Assembly (NCBI RefSeq): GCF_031085175.1
Contig: NZ_JAVHUY010000006.1
Location: forward strand, 1 to 64,000
DNA length: 64,000 nucleotides
Reading direction: 5' to 3'
DNA from: Phytohabitans maris
GTDB taxonomy: Bacteria; Actinomycetota; Actinomycetes; Mycobacteriales; Micromonosporaceae
A program made the position numbers and the translations under genes. Positions 63,886-64,000 of the stretch are shown here, in pieces. Under the pieces are notes generated by a model. It searched no databases. It had not been told where the DNA came from and was given only the letters and a program-made list of their open reading frames with translations. The number at the start of each line of letters is the position of its first letter. Within the stretch, counting starts at the first letter, position 1.

Positions 63886-64000
63886 GGTCGATCCTCCGTG
63901 TCTGCGTGCTCCGCTCCCGGGTACCCAGCGGGCGCCGGCCCATTCCCGCCGCGCCGGCCCGATCACCCCGACCGGGCGATCCGCGCTCACCCCCGCCCGG

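Overview
The window reads as chromosome of a high-GC actinomycete, most likely of the Micromonosporales. This is inferred from the very strong G/C third-position bias, frequent GTG starts and ATGA/GTGA stop-start overlaps, an actinobacterial Mce lipid-import cluster, a ShbA/SigD-type sigma factor beside an RsdA-like anti-sigma factor, and LacI-controlled sugar ABC genes next to secreted CBM2 hydrolases. No rRNA, tRNA, phage, conjugative or CRISPR genes were seen.

Layout. 1-1005 is non-coding and carries the first of three related mosaic repeat clusters (others at about 34.5-35.1 kb and, inverted, 51.8-52.1 kb). 1.0-4.4 kb holds a secreted lysozyme-like protein, then an SPFH protein coupled to a NAD-kinase-like protein and a two-helix membrane protein. 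4.5-9.4 kb is a DrrAB-type ABC exporter meeting a large BTAD/NB-ARC regulator tail to tail. 9.5-18.4 kb is a complete potassium-uptake locus: a small membrane protein, an extra 27-residue ORF, kdpF, kdpA, kdpB, kdpC, and the sensor/regulator pair kdpD-kdpE. 18.4-29.9 kb is mixed: a membrane protein, a dihydrofolate-reductase-fold protein, a five-gene ECF sigma/anti-sigma/ABC operon, a 169-bp MITE-like palindrome, an AAA ATPase, a CGNR-type regulator divergent from an MFS transporter, a coupled trio (Cys-rich, membrane, SAF-domain) and a DUF305 lipoprotein.

30-34.5 kb looks like an amine-utilisation cluster: a copper amine oxidase apparently split into two secreted proteins, divergent from an APC-family permease and an IclR regulator. 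35.2-36.7 kb is the sigma/anti-sigma pair. 36.9-47.7 kb is a complete Mce cluster (ATPase, two YrbE permeases, MceA-F, two Mce-associated proteins) ending at a long hairpin shared with the anti-sigma gene. 47.8-51.6 kb has an erythromycin-esterase-like protein, an F420-reductase-like protein, and an SDR-type reductase divergent from a TetR regulator.

52.3-63.9 kb is a carbohydrate region: a LacI repressor with two palindromic operators facing a sugar ABC importer and GH42 beta-galactosidase, then a secreted clan GH-A glycosidase with FN3 and CBM2 modules, a GH13 trehalose-synthase-like enzyme, and two tandem paralogues of unknown function.

Noteworthy signals are the dispersed palindromic elements (several of which supply the stop codon of an adjacent gene), the split amine oxidase with an altered cofactor-site motif, the tiny extra ORF before kdpF, and a sharp codon-usage switch inside kdpD. 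Start codons were chosen by ribosome-binding sites, overlaps and family length. Functions rest on motif recognition by eye; no database search was possible.
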